DNA of 64,000 nucleotides from Aliiroseovarius subalbicans (GCF_022678625.1 NZ_JALBYQ010000003.1:248001-312000); one strand, 5' to 3'. Counted from the stretch's first letter, positions 27,901-38,832 are shown. Made by a program: numbers and translations. The notes: generated by a model not told the origin, from the sequence alone.

Positions 27901-28962
27901 TTACCCCCGGTCCGAGATCAGCTTCCCGACCAGCTGCGCCGTGTAATCCACGATGGGCACGATCCGCCCATAATTCAGCCGTGTGGGACCAATCACGCCC
28001 ACGGCGCCAATGATCTTACGGTCAGCGTTCATATAGGGGGAAACCACCAGAGAGGAACCCGAAAGTGAGAAAAGTTTGTTCTCTGAGCCGATAAAAATGC
28101 GCACACCGTCGCCTTGCTCGGTCAGTTCAAGGAAATCCGCGATGTCGCGCTTGCGTTCCAGGTCGTCAAACAGCGTGCGAATCTTGTCCAGGTCGGCCTC
28201 TCCAGCCGCCTCCAGAAGGTTTGATCTGCCACGCACGATCAGCCGCTCATAAGGCTGGCCTTCGTTCTCCCACAAGGCCGCGCCGCTTTCGACAAGTTCC
28301 GCCGCCAAGGAATCCAACTCTTGTCGACGGGTGACAATCTCGGCCTGCATAACCCCGCGCAGCTCGCTCAATGTGCGACCCTCGGCAAGCGCGTTCAGGA
28401 AGTTCGCGGCCTCGCGCAGCGAGCTTGGCGTTTGCCCGGGCGGCGGTGTGAACACGCGGTTTTCCACGTGTCCATCAGCAAAGACCAGCACCACCAGGGC
28501 GCGATCATGGCCCAGCGACACGAACTCGATATGCTTGATCGGCGCTTCGTGTTTCGGGGTCAGAACCAGGCTGGCGCCCGCCGTGATCCCGGACAGGGCC
28601 GAACCGACCCGGTCCATCATCGTGCCGACATCCGGGTCATTCGTGCCGAGAGTCGCGTCGATCTTTTGCCGGTCTGATCCGTCCAGCTCGCTCACCTCAA
28701 GAAGCCCGTCAACGAACATGCGCAGGCCCTGTTCGGTCGGTATACGGCCCGCCGAAACATGCGGACTGTCTAAAAGCCCCATAAATTCAAGGTCTTGCAT
28801 CACGTTTCGGATTGTCGCTGCGCTGACTTTTTCATTCAGGGTTCGGGTCAGGGTTCGGGACCCCACGGGCTCACCGGTTTCAAGGTATCCTTCCACCAGG
28901 CGCCGAAACACCTCGCGCGATCGCACGTTCATCTCTTCTAAAAGCTTCGATGCGTCCACCAT
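27901..28962 (-). CDS. hrcA: Heat-inducible transcription repressor HrcA
   Basis: Represses groESL-type operons by binding CIRCE elements, with GroE as co-regulator. 353 residues from the ATG at 28962 (MVDASKLL). The N-terminal winged helix includes LVEGYLETGEPVGSRTL and VSAATIRNVMQDLE near residues 20-60. No CIRCE inverted repeat is visible in its own upstream region, so it is probably not autoregulated through CIRCE here. Divergent from rph with 69 bp between starts. Confidence 0.94.
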   Translation of the reverse strand: MVDASKLLEEMNVRSREVFRRLVEGYLETGEPVGSRTLTRTLNEKVSAATIRNVMQDLEFMGLLDSPHVSAGRIPTEQGLRMFVDGLLEVSELDGSDRQKIDATLGTNDPDVGTMMDRVGSALSGITAGASLVLTPKHEAPIKHIEFVSLGHDRALVVLVFADGHVENRVFTPPPGQTPSSLREAANFLNALAEGRTLSELRGVMQAEIVTRRQELDSLAAELVESGAALWENEGQPYERLIVRGRSNLLEAAGEADLDKIRTLFDDLERKRDIADFLELTEQGDGVRIFIGSENKLFSLSGSSLVVSPYMNADRKIIGAVGVIGPTRLNYGRIVPIVDYTAQLVGKLISDRG

Positions 28963-29031
28963 GCTCAATCGCCTTGCCTTTTCTGGGGCACCATGTGAAT
29001 CACGTCTGAACATGAAACAAAGGGGAATACC

Positions 29032-29745
29032 ATGCGCCCGTCTGGTCGAAAGATAGATGAAATGCGCCCGATTTCAATTGAAGTCGGTGCCACGAAGCAC
29101 GCCGAGGGGTCCTGCATGATCAAGATCGGCGATACGCACGTTCTGTGCACCGCCACGCTTGAAGAACGCGTGCCCCCCTTCCTGCGCAATTCCGGCAAGG
29201 GCTGGGTCACCGCCGAATACGGTATGCTGCCCCGCGCCACCAACACCCGGATGCGCCGCGAAGCCGCTGCAGGCAAGCAAGGCGGCCGCACTGTCGAAAT
29301 CCAACGTCTGATCGGTCGCTCGCTGCGCGCCGGTGTCGACATGCGCGCGTTGGGTGAGCGTCAGATCACCATCGACTGTGACGTGATCCAGGCCGACGGC
29401 GGCACGCGCTGTGCCGCGATCACCGGGGGCTGGGTCGCGCTGCGCCTAGCGGTGAACAAGCTGATCAAGGCCGGTGACGTCTCGATGGACCCGCTGGTTG
29501 ATCCGGTCGCGGCCGTGTCCTGCGGCATCTACGCAGGCCAGACCGTGCTTGACCTCGACTACCCCGAAGACAGCGAAGCGGGCGTGGACGGCAATTTCGT
29601 CATGACCGGCTCCGGTCGGTTGATCGAGGTTCAGATGTCCGCCGAAGGATCTACCTTCACACGCGAACAGATGAACGGGTTGATGGACCTGGCCGACAAG
29701 GGCGTGTCTGAATTGGTCACAGCACAGCTGGACGCCACGAAATGA
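29032..29745 (+). CDS. rph: Ribonuclease PH
   Basis: Phosphorolytic 3'-5' exoribonuclease that trims tRNA 3' ends. 237 residues. The RNase PH core shows [25 protein letters not shown] near residues 43-67 and the phosphate-binding RSLRAGVD further on. Its stop overlaps the rdgB start by 4 nt. An AAAGGGG Shine-Dalgarno precedes the ATG. First gene of rph-rdgB-hemW. Confidence 0.97.
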   Translation: MRPSGRKIDEMRPISIEVGATKHAEGSCMIKIGDTHVLCTATLEERVPPFLRNSGKGWVTAEYGMLPRATNTRMRREAAAGKQGGRTVEIQRLIGRSLRAGVDMRALGERQITIDCDVIQADGGTRCAAITGGWVALRLAVNKLIKAGDVSMDPLVDPVAAVSCGIYAGQTVLDLDYPEDSEAGVDGNFVMTGSGRLIEVQMSAEGSTFTREQMNGLMDLADKGVSELVTAQLDATK

Positions 29746-30353
29746 CCCGCCGGTTCACCGAGGGCAAGCTTGTCATCGCCTCGCACAACGCGGGCAAGAT
29801 CCGCGAAATCGGCGCACTTCTGGCCCCGTATGGGGTGCAGGTCGTGTCCGCCGGTGACCTTGGCTTCGATGAACCTGAAGAAACCGAAGATACCTTCGTT
29901 GGCAATGCGCGGATCAAGGCGCATTTTGCCGCGAAGGCTTCGGGCCTGCCTGCCCTGTCCGATGACAGCGGCATCACTGTCGACGCGTTGGATGGTGCGC
30001 CGGGCGTTTACACCGCGGATTGGGCGGAAACCCCGGACGGGCGAGATTTTCCGATGGCAATGACCAAGGTTTGGGCGCTACTTGAAGACAAGAACGCGCC
30101 AACACCGCGCACCGCAGCCTTCAATTGCATCCTTTGCCTTGCCTGGCCTGACGGGCACGACGAAGTGTTCGAAGGCAAAGTTTCGGGCCACGTCTCCTGG
30201 CCGATGCGCGGGGATCAGGGCTTTGGCTTTGATCCGATTTTCGTGCCTGACGGCCATACGGAAACCTTCGGTGAAATGGATCCGGCCCAAAAGCACGCGA
30301 TGAGTCACCGCGCCGACGCTTTCGCCAAGCTGGTGGCAGGCTGTTTTGCCTGA
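29742..30353 (+). CDS. rdgB: XTP/dITP diphosphatase (RdgB/HAM1)
   Basis: House-cleaning pyrophosphatase that removes XTP, dITP and ITP. 203 residues with the family start [12 protein letters not shown], the catalytic acidic [13 protein letters not shown] near residue 74, and the C-terminal [12 protein letters not shown] and MSHRADA segments that bind the base. Overlaps rph by 4 nt and hemW by 8 nt. Confidence 0.96.
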   Translation: MTRRFTEGKLVIASHNAGKIREIGALLAPYGVQVVSAGDLGFDEPEETEDTFVGNARIKAHFAAKASGLPALSDDSGITVDALDGAPGVYTADWAETPDGRDFPMAMTKVWALLEDKNAPTPRTAAFNCILCLAWPDGHDEVFEGKVSGHVSWPMRGDQGFGFDPIFVPDGHTETFGEMDPAQKHAMSHRADAFAKLVAGCFA

Positions 30354-31491
30354 GAACTGGCAAGAAGCAGGCTTTGGCCTCTATCTGCATTGGCCATTCT
30401 GCGCCGCCAAATGCCCCTATTGCGATTTCAACAGCCATGTTTCATCGTCGATTGACCAGGACGCGTGGCAAGCGGCCTATTTGTCCGAAATCGACCGCTA
30501 CGCTGCCCTGACACCGGGGCGCGTTCTGGATTCCGTTTATTTCGGTGGCGGCACCCCCAGCTTGATGCGCCCCGATGTTGTCAGTGCGCTCCTTGACCGT
30601 GTTGCATCGCACTGGACGCTGGCCAACGATGTTGAAATCACCCTTGAGGCCAATCCGACATCGATCGAAGCTGCAAACTTCGCCGGATACCGCGCGGGTG
30701 GTGTGAACCGGGTTTCCATTGGTGTTCAGGCCTTGAACGATGAAGACCTGCGTCGCTTGGGCCGCATGCATTCGATGGAAGAGGCCAAACAAGCCCTAAT
30801 CCTTGCCAAAACCACGTTTGAGCGTGTGAATTTTGACCTGATCTACGCCCGTCAGGACCAGTCCCTGGACGCATGGCGCGCGGAATTGACCCAGGCGCTT
30901 GCGATGGAGCCGGATCATTTGTCGCTTTACCAGCTGACAATCGAACCTGGGACTGCATTTGGTGATCGGTTCGCCGCCGGTGGGCTTCACGGCCTTCCGG
31001 GCGATGACCTTTCCGTGGATCAATTCTTTCTGACGCAAGAGCTGTGTGAAAAAGCCGGCCTTCCGGCCTATGAAGTCTCTAATCACGCCAAACCCGGTCA
31101 GGAATCACGTCATAACCTTGTCTATTGGCGCGGCGGTGACTGGATCGGCATTGGCCCGGGTGCCCACGGCCGCCTGACCCTCGGCGGTTCACGCATCGGA
31201 ACCGAAACCGAGCTTAACCCCTTGAAGTGGCTGGCAAACCCCGCACAGAATATTCGTGAGACCCTTGCCTTGGATGAACAGGCCACGGAATACCTTTTGA
31301 TGGGCCTCAGGCTGCAGGAGGGTATCGACCTGCTCCGCCTTCGGACGCGGTATGGCGTTACCCTAAAAGATAGCAAAATCAAAGACTTGCTTGAACTGTC
31401 TCTGATTGAGATTGAAGGTGACATTCTCAAAACCAGCCGGGAGGGCCGACCGGTTCTGAATGCAATCCTGAGAGAGCTGGTGCCGGATTAG
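30346..31491 (+). CDS. hemW: Radical SAM heme chaperone HemW
   Basis: Formerly annotated as oxygen-independent coproporphyrinogen oxidase; HemW proteins bind heme and hand it to targets. 381 residues. The radical SAM cluster is CAAKCPYC (Cys19, Cys23, Cys26), with the three-residue first gap diagnostic of the HemN/HemW group. The start is a TTG at 30346 overlapping the rdgB stop. The N-terminal extra cysteine motif of true HemN is absent, which supports HemW. Its 3' end overlaps the convergent parB stop by 4 nt. Confidence 0.92.
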   Translation: MPENWQEAGFGLYLHWPFCAAKCPYCDFNSHVSSSIDQDAWQAAYLSEIDRYAALTPGRVLDSVYFGGGTPSLMRPDVVSALLDRVASHWTLANDVEITLEANPTSIEAANFAGYRAGGVNRVSIGVQALNDEDLRRLGRMHSMEEAKQALILAKTTFERVNFDLIYARQDQSLDAWRAELTQALAMEPDHLSLYQLTIEPGTAFGDRFAAGGLHGLPGDDLSVDQFFLTQELCEKAGLPAYEVSNHAKPGQESRHNLVYWRGGDWIGIGPGAHGRLTLGGSRIGTETELNPLKWLANPAQNIRETLALDEQATEYLLMGLRLQEGIDLLRLRTRYGVTLKDSKIKDLLELSLIEIEGDILKTSREGRPVLNAILRELVPD

Positions 31492-32366
31492 CCGCCCAAT
31501 TTGGCGCAAAGATCGTCGAGGTCATCCAGCGTCGCATAACGTACGCTCAGTTGTCCCGACTGACCACCGACCTTGTGGTCGATCGATACCTTCATGCCCA
31601 GCGCCGCCGACAAATCCGCCTCCAAAGCCCGCGTATCCGCGTCCTTTTCGGGTTTTACCTTTGTTTTCGCAGGCTTTTCCGCCTTTGGAGCTTTCGCAAG
31701 CCGCTCAGCTTCGCGCACGGACAGGCCTTTGGACACAATCTGCCGTGCAAGAGCTATTGGATTTTCGGCCGTAACCAGGGTTCGCGCGTGCCCGGCGGTA
31801 AGTTTGCCGTCAATCACCAGATCCTGGACCTCGTCCGGGAGGTTCAGGAGTCGCAGAAGATTCGCGATGTGGCTGCGGCTTTTTCCAAGCGCTTCGGACA
31901 CCTTCTCCTGCGTGTGGCCAAAACGGTCCATCAAGTCACGATAGCCTGCGGCTTCTTCAATCGCATTCAGGTCCGCGCGCTGGATATTCTCGATTATCGC
32001 GACCTCAAGGGCTTCGGTGTCGCTGTAGTCGCGCACCAATGCGGGCACGTCATGAAGCTGCGCCATCTGCGCGGCGCGCCAGCGCCGCTCCCCAGCAACA
32101 ATCTCAAAAGTTCCATCGTCTTTGGGGCCCTTCCGCAAGATCAGTGGTTGAATAACCCCCTTTTCGCGGATCGACCGCGCAAGATCCTCAAGCCGTTCCT
32201 GAGTAAAATGCCGCCGCGGCTGGTCCGGGTTGGGCACGATTTTCTCCACCGGGATCATTTGGTCGCCCCGGCGCGGTCGCTCTTCGGATTCCGTTTTTTC
32301 TGGCGCGACATCAGCCATGAGCGCGGACAGGCCGCGACCTAATCCTCCACTGGGTTTCTTCGCCAT
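31488..32366 (-). CDS. parB: Chromosome partitioning protein ParB
   Basis: Binds parS and spreads along DNA to segregate the origin; a CTP-dependent clamp in characterised members. 292 residues: basic N-terminus, the CTPase region with GERRWRAAQMA near residue 92, the helix-turn-helix around EKVSEALGKSRSHIANLLRL, and a C-terminal dimer domain after a Lys/Pro-rich linker. It is the last gene of the mnmE-mnmG-rsmG-parA-parB run, 9 nt after parA. Its likely targets are the two parS sites at 33730 and 35641. Confidence 0.97.
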   Translation of the reverse strand: MAKKPSGGLGRGLSALMADVAPEKTESEERPRRGDQMIPVEKIVPNPDQPRRHFTQERLEDLARSIREKGVIQPLILRKGPKDDGTFEIVAGERRWRAAQMAQLHDVPALVRDYSDTEALEVAIIENIQRADLNAIEEAAGYRDLMDRFGHTQEKVSEALGKSRSHIANLLRLLNLPDEVQDLVIDGKLTAGHARTLVTAENPIALARQIVSKGLSVREAERLAKAPKAEKPAKTKVKPEKDADTRALEADLSAALGMKVSIDHKVGGQSGQLSVRYATLDDLDDLCAKLGG

Positions 32367-32375
32367 TTCAGCCTC

Positions 32376-33167
32376 CTATCGCTCGGTGAGTTCTTGCGCC
32401 AAGGCAAGATATGCCTGACTGCCTTTTGACGTTGGGTCGTATGCCAGAACAGGCAATGCGAAGGACGGCGCCTCGCTCACCCGTACATTCCGGGGTATCA
32501 TCGTCTTGAAAACAAGGTCCCCCAGGTTATCCCGCGCGTCCGCCTCGACCTGCCGAGACAGATTGTTACGCGCATCGTACATTGTCAGAACGATCCCCTC
32601 GATCCGCAAATTCGAATTCGCGGTTGCGCGCACTTCTCTCACCGTCAGCATCAGTTGCGACAGCCCTTCAAGCGCAAAAAACTCACTTTGCAGCGGGACA
32701 AGAACACTATCTGCCGCAACCATCGCATTGACCGTCAGAAGGTTCAGGGATGGCGGACAATCGATCAAAACATAGTCAAAGGCGAAGTCATCAATCGCGT
32801 GCTGGCGCAATGCGTCATGGAGCAAGAAGCTCCGTTTTTCGTTGGAAAACAGCTCGATATCCGCTGAGGATAGGTCTGTGGTCGCCGGCGTTATCCATAG
32901 GTTTTCAAAACCAGTTTCCATGATGACCTCAGCCAGCGGCGCCTCGTCTACCAACAGGTCGTAGGTCGTGCGCTTGCGGTCGTGGACATCAACGCCAAGC
33001 CCGGTTGACGCGTTGCCCTGAGGGTCCAAATCAACCAGAAGAACCGCCAGACCCTTTTCGGCCAAGGCCGCACCAAGGTTGATGGTCGTCGTGGTCTTGC
33101 CGACACCGCCCTTTTGGTTGGTTACTGCAATGATTTTCGGCCCCTTAGGGCGCAGTCTGTCAGGCAC
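32376..33167 (-). CDS. parA: Chromosome partitioning ATPase ParA
   Basis: Deviant Walker ATPase that moves ParB-parS complexes. 263 residues, short chromosomal type without an N-terminal DNA-binding extension. Walker A KGGVGKTTTTINLG is near residue 20, and VLIDCPPSLNLLTVNA near 132 holds the catalytic and switch residues. It overlaps the rsmG 3' end by 8 nt and precedes parB. Confidence 0.97.
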   Translation of the reverse strand: MPDRLRPKGPKIIAVTNQKGGVGKTTTTINLGAALAEKGLAVLLVDLDPQGNASTGLGVDVHDRKRTTYDLLVDEAPLAEVIMETGFENLWITPATTDLSSADIELFSNEKRSFLLHDALRQHAIDDFAFDYVLIDCPPSLNLLTVNAMVAADSVLVPLQSEFFALEGLSQLMLTVREVRATANSNLRIEGIVLTMYDARNNLSRQVEADARDNLGDLVFKTMIPRNVRVSEAPSFALPVLAYDPTSKGSQAYLALAQELTER

Positions 33168-33783
33168 GTCGGATGCCTCCTAGGCTCAGGATGACCGCAT
33201 CCGGGTCGGTTTTGCTAGGGTATGTATCCGCTTGAAACTGCCATTTTTCAAGCGCTTCCTGCATTTCTCTTTGGTGGTTTGCGCCCTTAAGGAAAATCGC
33301 TCGCCCATTGGGCGCCAGGTGGTGTTCGGCAAAATCAAGCAAACGCACCAAGGGCGCCAACGCTCGCGCTGAAAGGATATCAGCTTGCGCAGGAACCAGG
33401 TCCTCAATCCGTTTTGACTGGATATCAACAGCCAGCCCAAGTTCGCGCGCAGCGGTTCTGAGGAAAGTTGCTTTGCGCTGATCGCTTTCAACGCATGTCA
33501 TTTTGAGTTCCGGACGCATTTCGGACGCAAGAACTGCCACGATCAGTCCAGGAAACCCGCCCCCGGTTCCGATATCCATCCATGTCTCCCCCGGCGGGGC
33601 AAGGTCTAGCACCTGCGCGGAATCCAAAAAATGGCGGGTCCAGAGGTCTTTAATGGTAGACGGGGCCACCAGATTGATTGCGGGATTCCATTTTTCCAAA
33701 AGGCTGGCATAGGCGTCCAGACGCTCAGTTGTTTCACGTGAAACACTCAGTTGCTGCAATACCTGCTCGCGCGCGTTGCTCAT
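33160..33783 (-). CDS. rsmG: 16S rRNA (guanine527-N7)-methyltransferase RsmG
   Basis: Methylates G527 of 16S rRNA; also called GidB. 207 residues with the SAM-binding [13 protein letters not shown] near residue 68 and a class I methyltransferase core. Codons 13-18 (SVSRET) contain a perfect parS palindrome, a placement found in other alphaproteobacteria. It overlaps mnmG by 4 nt and parA by 8 nt. Confidence 0.96.
   Translation of the reverse strand: MSNAREQVLQQLSVSRETTERLDAYASLLEKWNPAINLVAPSTIKDLWTRHFLDSAQVLDLAPPGETWMDIGTGGGFPGLIVAVLASEMRPELKMTCVESDQRKATFLRTAARELGLAVDIQSKRIEDLVPAQADILSARALAPLVRLLDFAEHHLAPNGRAIFLKGANHQREMQEALEKWQFQADTYPSKTDPDAVILSLGGIRRA
33730..33745. promoter_or_regulatory. 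parS centromere site inside rsmG
   Basis: The sequence TGTTTCACGTGAAACA is the perfect 16-bp ParB-binding palindrome. It lies in the rsmG coding region, 1.4 kb from parB, and encodes VSRET there. Confidence 0.93.
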
Positions 33784-35657
33784 GCTTTCATCTGCCTTTG
33801 CACCTGACGTAGCTTTACAAGGATCAGCGTCAAGGCTGCGGGTGTAACCCCCTCCACCCGCGCGGCCTGTGCAAGTGTGCGCGGACGTGCTGCCGTCAGT
33901 TTCGAAGCAAGTTCATTGGACAGACCATCTAGACCAACATATTGGAAATCCTCGGGTATTTCCTGCGCTTCGTCTCGACTCAATGCCTCAACATCGCGCT
34001 TCTGCCGCTCAATGTAGTTGGCGTAGAGTGCGTCTTTCGCTATCTGATCGCGAATACCGGAAGCGACACCGCCGAATTCCGGGGCGATTTCGACAAGCTT
34101 GTCAAAAGTGATGTCTGGAAACGACAGCAGTTCGAACCCACTGCGACGCGTCCCGTCCTGCCGCACTTGAACGCCTGTTGTGGAAACGTCCTTCGGAGTG
34201 AATTTCCGCCCATCCAAAAGAACACGTGCTTTGGCAAGGGCATAGGCTTTGCTCTCAAATGCAATCCTTCGCCCCTCGCCTACGCAGCCAAGCGCTATGC
34301 CCATTGGAGTCAGGCGTTGATCAGCGTTGTCCGCACGAAGAGACAGTCGGAATTCGGCCCGGGATGTGAACATGCGATAGGGCTCAGTCACGCCCCGCGT
34401 AATTAAATCGTCAACCATCACACCGATATAGGAATTTGACCGCGAAAACACCGCCGCGTCGCACCCCCGCACCGCCAAAGCGGCATTCAGGCCAGCCACG
34501 AGCCCTTGTGCAGCGGCCTCTTCATACCCCGTTGTTCCGTTAATCTGCCCCGCCAGATACAAGCCCGGCACATCCCGCAGGCAAAGCGTTTCAGTCAAGG
34601 CCCGGGGATCAACGTAGTCATATTCAATTGCATAGCCAGGTTGAAGAATGCGCGTCTCCTCTAGCCCATAGATCGAACGGACATACGCTTCCTGCACCTC
34701 GATCGGCAGGGACGTGGAGATCCCATTCGGGTAAACCGTGTCATCATCAAGACCTTCTGGCTCAAGAAAAACCTGGTGAGAATTCTTGTCCGCAAAGCGC
34801 ACGATCTTGTCTTCGATTGAAGGGCAGTACCGTGGACCAACGCCATCGATGTGCCCACCATACATCGCAGAACGTGTTAGGTTTTCCCGAATGATGTCAT
34901 GGGTTTGTGCGTTCGTATGTGTGATGCCGCAGGACACCTGCTTTACTTGCGGCTTGGTGTTGAGAAAGGAAAAGACCACAGGGTCCTCATCACCAGGCTG
35001 CTCTTCCAGAGCGGTCCAGTTGATTGTTTTTCCGTCCAAACGAGGTGGCGTACCGGTTTTCAGCCGTCCCAGCGGAAGACCAAAGTCATCAATTCGCTCG
35101 GCAAGTTTGATCGACGGGGCGTCGCCCATCCGACCACCATCGCGCCGTTCGTCCCCGATGTGTATTACACCGCGCAGGAACGTGCCGGTGGTCAGGATGA
35201 CAGCACCCGCTTTGATCTCAGACCCGTCTGCCAACATCACGCCACTGACACGGTTGCCCTGCATCATCAGGTCGGCAACTTCGCCCTCAATTATGACCAA
35301 GTTTGGCGTCTTCCCCAGCTCGGCCTGCATCCCGTTGCGATACAGCTTGCGGTCGGCCTGGGCCCTAGGCCCCTGAACAGCGGGACCTTTGCGCCGATTC
35401 AACAGCCGGTATTGAATACCGGCCATGTCCGCGACCCGGCCCATAAGCCCGTCCAGCGCGTCGATCTCACGTACCAGGTGGCCTTTGCCAAGCCCGCCAA
35501 TCGCCGGATTGCACGACATAACACCAATTCCAGCCGCTCGCAGAGTAACCAGGGCGGTTTTTGCGCCCATCCGGGCGCTTGCGTGGGCAGCATCGGCCCC
35601 AGCGTGGCCGCCACCAACAACGATGACGTCGAAATCAGGATGTTTCACGTGAAACAC
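33780..35657 (-). CDS. mnmG: tRNA uridine-5-carboxymethylaminomethyl modification enzyme MnmG (GidA)
   Basis: FAD-dependent partner of MnmE that modifies U34 of tRNAs. 625 residues. The FAD-binding [19 protein letters not shown] starts near residue 13, and two conserved cysteines lie in the CNPAIGG and CGITHTN segments. The start is a GTG at 35657 overlapping a parS site, giving the MFHVKH N-terminus common in alphaproteobacteria. AGGAGG lies only two bases before this GTG; an in-frame GTG nine bases later is a possible alternative start. It lies 15 nt after mnmE. Confidence 0.96.
   Translation of the reverse strand: MFHVKHPDFDVIVVGGGHAGADAAHASARMGAKTALVTLRAAGIGVMSCNPAIGGLGKGHLVREIDALDGLMGRVADMAGIQYRLLNRRKGPAVQGPRAQADRKLYRNGMQAELGKTPNLVIIEGEVADLMMQGNRVSGVMLADGSEIKAGAVILTTGTFLRGVIHIGDERRDGGRMGDAPSIKLAERIDDFGLPLGRLKTGTPPRLDGKTINWTALEEQPGDEDPVVFSFLNTKPQVKQVSCGITHTNAQTHDIIRENLTRSAMYGGHIDGVGPRYCPSIEDKIVRFADKNSHQVFLEPEGLDDDTVYPNGISTSLPIEVQEAYVRSIYGLEETRILQPGYAIEYDYVDPRALTETLCLRDVPGLYLAGQINGTTGYEEAAAQGLVAGLNAALAVRGCDAAVFSRSNSYIGVMVDDLITRGVTEPYRMFTSRAEFRLSLRADNADQRLTPMGIALGCVGEGRRIAFESKAYALAKARVLLDGRKFTPKDVSTTGVQVRQDGTRRSGFELLSFPDITFDKLVEIAPEFGGVASGIRDQIAKDALYANYIERQKRDVEALSRDEAQEIPEDFQYVGLDGLSNELASKLTAARPRTLAQAARVEGVTPAALTLILVKLRQVQRQMKA
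35641..35656. promoter_or_regulatory. parS centromere site at the mnmG start codon
   Basis: A second perfect TGTTTCACGTGAAACA. It covers the last two bases of the GTG start and codons 2-6 of mnmG, so the site fixes the N-terminal peptide FHVK. It is 3.2 kb from the proposed oriC. Confidence 0.93.
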
Positions 35658-35672
35658 TCCCTCCTATGCGCG

Positions 35673-36959
35673 CTACTTTCCAAGACAGAAACTGGCAAAT
35701 ATCTCATCCAGTATGTGCTCTACATCAACCCGGCCGACCAGGGAATCAAGGGCACGAATTGCTGTTCGCAGCTCCTCAGATGCCAATTCGGCGCGGTCCG
35801 GCCCGTTCAATACCTCGATTCGCGCCATTCCCAAAGCGTCACCGGCGGCAACAATGGCCAACCGATGCCGTTCGCGTGTCGCCGATCCGGCATTGGCAAC
35901 CCGTCCCCGCAGCGTTTCCGAGGCGCGGGCGATCAGCTCATCCACACCCTGTCCGGTCTTGCCGGATAAGGAGAACCCCTCCGCCCCGCGCAAATCAGCC
36001 TTACCTTGCGCAATTACGTCACCGTCACGCGGCTCAACACCTTGAACGTTTCCGCTTTCGTCCAGCAGGAAAACACGCAGATCCGCCTGACTGGCCCGAT
36101 CGCGCGCGCGCGCGATGCCGATGCCTTCAACCTCGTCTGTGGTGTCACGCAGCCCTGCAGTGTCCAGAACCGTCACGGGTAGCCCGTCCAGATCCATCCG
36201 CACCTCGATTACATCACGCGTGGTGCCCGCGTGTTCCGAGGTTATCGCCGCATCCCGCCCGGCCAGCGCGTTCAGAAGTGTTGATTTACCGATGTTCGGA
36301 GGGCCGACAATGGCTATTTCGAACCCTTCGCGCACACGTTCCGCGATATGCGCGCCAGCGGCCTCTTGCTCCAGGCTGCTTGCCACCTGGTCGATCAGCG
36401 CCAGAACCTCGGGCGACACGTCGACCGGAACGTCTTCGTCTGCAAAATCGATTGTGGCCTCAAGTAAGGCAGCAGCGCGGATCAAGTCAGTGCGCCACGC
36501 TTCGGCTTTGTCGCCCAACGCACCCGACAGAACGCGTTGCGCCTGCCGCCGTTGCGCTTCAGTTTCTGCGTCGATCAGATCCGCCAGACCTTCGACCTGT
36601 GCAAGGTCAAGACAGCCGTTCTCCAGAGCTCGACGGGTGAATTCCCCCGGTTCAGCCAGGCGCAGGTCCTTCTTGGCCCCCAATTCCCGCAAAACCGCAT
36701 TCACGACCGCAGTGGATCCGTGCAGTTGAAACTCAACCACATCTTCGCCGGTAAAGCTGGCCCCGGCTTGAAAGCACAGGACAAGCGCTTCATCCAGGAG
36801 AGTACCGTCAGCCGCCACTAGCCGCCTAAGTCCAGCCACGCGCGGGTTGGGCAATCGTGTCAGGTCCGACGCGGCCAAAAACCCCGCCGGTCCGGAAATG
36901 CGAATAACTGCGACACCGGCCTTACCGTGTGCCGTTGCCAGGGCATAAATCGTATCCAT
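35673..36959 (-). CDS. mnmE: tRNA modification GTPase MnmE (TrmE)
   Basis: GTPase that works with MnmG at wobble uridine. 428 residues: N-terminal formyl-THF-binding domain ([19 protein letters not shown]), helical domain, inserted G domain with [16 protein letters not shown] near residue 221 and DTAGLRDT near 267, and the C-terminal catalytic Cys in FCLGK. I chose the ATG at 36959 because family members start with this segment; an in-frame ATG at 36986 would add nine residues. A perfect CtrA box overlaps the space where a Shine-Dalgarno should be. Confidence 0.95.
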   Translation of the reverse strand: MDTIYALATAHGKAGVAVIRISGPAGFLAASDLTRLPNPRVAGLRRLVAADGTLLDEALVLCFQAGASFTGEDVVEFQLHGSTAVVNAVLRELGAKKDLRLAEPGEFTRRALENGCLDLAQVEGLADLIDAETEAQRRQAQRVLSGALGDKAEAWRTDLIRAAALLEATIDFADEDVPVDVSPEVLALIDQVASSLEQEAAGAHIAERVREGFEIAIVGPPNIGKSTLLNALAGRDAAITSEHAGTTRDVIEVRMDLDGLPVTVLDTAGLRDTTDEVEGIGIARARDRASQADLRVFLLDESGNVQGVEPRDGDVIAQGKADLRGAEGFSLSGKTGQGVDELIARASETLRGRVANAGSATRERHRLAIVAAGDALGMARIEVLNGPDRAELASEELRTAIRALDSLVGRVDVEHILDEIFASFCLGK

Positions 36960-36964
36960 TTCGT

Positions 36965-36979
36965 TTAACCCATTGTTAA
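36965..36979. promoter_or_regulatory. CtrA-box match upstream of mnmE
   Basis: TTAA at 36965-36968, seven bases, TTAA at 36976-36979, an exact TTAA-N7-TTAA match in the 31-bp rho-mnmE gap. Its position 6 nt from the mnmE ATG is unusual for activation and fits repression better, or chance. Confidence 0.4.
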
Positions 36980-36990
36980 AGAACAATAAG

Positions 36991-38262
36991 TTACGTGTTC
37001 ATCGAATCGAAGAACTCGCTGTTCGATTTGGTTTGTTTCAGCTTGGAGATCAAGAACTCGATCGCGTCCGTGGTGCCCATCGGGTTTAGAATCCGGCGCA
37101 GGACATAGGTCTTTTGCAGGTCCTTTGAATCGACCAGCAATTCCTCTTTCCGGGTGCCGGATTTTAGGATGTCCATTGCCGGGAACACGCGCTTGTCGGC
37201 CACCTTGCGGTCCAGCACGATCTCGCTGTTGCCGGTGCCTTTGAATTCTTCAAAGATCACTTCATCCATGCGCGACCCTGTGTCGATCAGTGCGGTGGCG
37301 ATGATGGTCAGCGACCCACCCTCTTCGATGTTCCGCGCAGCACCAAAGAAGCGCTTGGGACGCTGCAGGGCGTTCGCATCCACACCACCGGTCAGAACCT
37401 TGCCCGACGACGGTACTGTCGTGTTGAAGGCGCGTCCCAGGCGGGTGATCGAATCCAAAAGGATGACGACATCCCGCTTGTGTTCCACCAAGCGCTTGGC
37501 TTTTTCGATGACCATCTCTGACACCGCAACGTGACGCGTCGCGGGTTCATCAAAAGTCGACGACACGACCTCCCCTTTGACCGAGCGCTGCATGTCGGTA
37601 ACTTCCTCGGGACGTTCGTCGATCAACAGCACGATCAGGTAGCATTCCGGGTGGTTCCGCTCGATCGAATGCGCAATATTCTGCAACAGAACCGTTTTAC
37701 CCGTGCGCGGCGGTGCAACAATCAGCGACCGCTGACCTTTACCGATCGGCGATACCAGGTCGATGATCCGGGCCGAGCGATCCTTGATGGTCGGATCCTC
37801 GATCTCCATTTTCAGACGCTCATCCGGATAAAGCGGCGTCAGATTGTCAAACGCCACCTTATGCTTGGCTTCTGCCGGATCTGCGAAGTTGATTTTCTCG
37901 ACCACCGTGATGGCAAAATAGTTTTCACTCTCCAGCGGCGCTTTGATGATCCCCTCGATCGTATCCCCGGTGCGCAGGGAATACTGGCGGATCATTTCCG
38001 GCGAGACATAGATGTCATCGGGGCCGGGAAGATAATTCGCTTCGGGCGAGCGCAGGAAACCAAAGCCATCCTGAAGCACCTCAAGCACCCCGTCGCCACC
38101 GATGACCCACTCATCCTCGGCGCGCTCTTTCAGGATCGAGAACATCATCTCGCCCTTACGCATGGTTGATGCGTTTTCGATTTCCAGCTCTTCAGCCATC
38201 GCAACAAGGTCTTTGGGGCTTGTTGCCTTCAGCTCGGACAGGTTCAGACGGTCTTCGGACAT
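36991..38262 (-). CDS. rho: Transcription termination factor Rho
   Basis: Hexameric RNA helicase that ends transcription. 423 residues from the ATG at 38262 (MSEDRLNL). N-terminal RNA-binding region with [27 protein letters not shown] in the cold-shock-like fold, Walker [15 protein letters not shown] near residue 180, Walker [15 protein letters not shown] near 263, and the Q/R-loop region after it. It lies 31 nt upstream of mnmE and 81-120 nt downstream of hemJ. Confidence 0.97.
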   Translation of the reverse strand: MSEDRLNLSELKATSPKDLVAMAEELEIENASTMRKGEMMFSILKERAEDEWVIGGDGVLEVLQDGFGFLRSPEANYLPGPDDIYVSPEMIRQYSLRTGDTIEGIIKAPLESENYFAITVVEKINFADPAEAKHKVAFDNLTPLYPDERLKMEIEDPTIKDRSARIIDLVSPIGKGQRSLIVAPPRTGKTVLLQNIAHSIERNHPECYLIVLLIDERPEEVTDMQRSVKGEVVSSTFDEPATRHVAVSEMVIEKAKRLVEHKRDVVILLDSITRLGRAFNTTVPSSGKVLTGGVDANALQRPKRFFGAARNIEEGGSLTIIATALIDTGSRMDEVIFEEFKGTGNSEIVLDRKVADKRVFPAMDILKSGTRKEELLVDSKDLQKTYVLRRILNPMGTTDAIEFLISKLKQTKSNSEFFDSMNT

Positions 38263-38382
38263 GGGAATACTCACCGACGGCGCGAGAAAGGGCGCGGTCA
38301 TATCAGAAATGGGAAACAGCGTACGGCCGGACGGCCTGCTTGGCGGCTAGATAGGCCGCTGGGCGTCGCGAGTCAAGAAATC

Positions 38383-38832
38383 CTAGAACTTGAAGATAAC
38401 CGAGAAGACGATGACCAGCATCAGAAGCGTCGGAAATTCGTTCATGATGCGATAGCGGCGACCGGTCAGCGTGTTGGTTCCCGCAACGAAATCCTTGCGC
38501 CGCATGGCAAGCCACATGTGAAACCAGGTCATCGCAATCACAGACGCGCCCTTGGTCCAGGGCCAGACGAAATCCCACCCAACAATCCCCGGCGTGAAGA
38601 CAAGGATCAGACCGAACAGCCAGCTGGCTATCAACGACGGGTTCATGATTGCTTTCAACAGGCGCCGTTCCATTGTCTGAAACAAAATGTCCGTTTCATT
38701 GCCTGACCCGACTTCCTCGGTGTGATAGACAAAAAGACGGGGCAGATAGAACAGACCGGCCATCCAGGCGATCACCGATACGATATGGAGCGCTTTGGCC
38801 CAAGGGTAAAACTCGATCAGCATGTCTGTCAT
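38383..38832 (-). CDS. hemJ: Protoporphyrinogen oxidase HemJ
   Basis: Membrane enzyme that oxidises protoporphyrinogen IX to protoporphyrin IX in bacteria lacking HemG and HemY. 149 residues with four hydrophobic segments. A conserved histidine occurs in ALHIVSVIAWMAGLFYLPRLFVYH near the N-terminus and another in MTWFHMWLA. It is the last gene on the leftward side of the proposed oriC. Confidence 0.93.
   Translation of the reverse strand: MTDMLIEFYPWAKALHIVSVIAWMAGLFYLPRLFVYHTEEVGSGNETDILFQTMERRLLKAIMNPSLIASWLFGLILVFTPGIVGWDFVWPWTKGASVIAMTWFHMWLAMRRKDFVAGTNTLTGRRYRIMNEFPTLLMLVIVFSVIFKF

Noticed and set aside
28963-29031. CIRCE element before hrcA
   Set aside because: No TTAGCACTC/GAGTGCTAA-like inverted repeat is present in the 69-bp gap.
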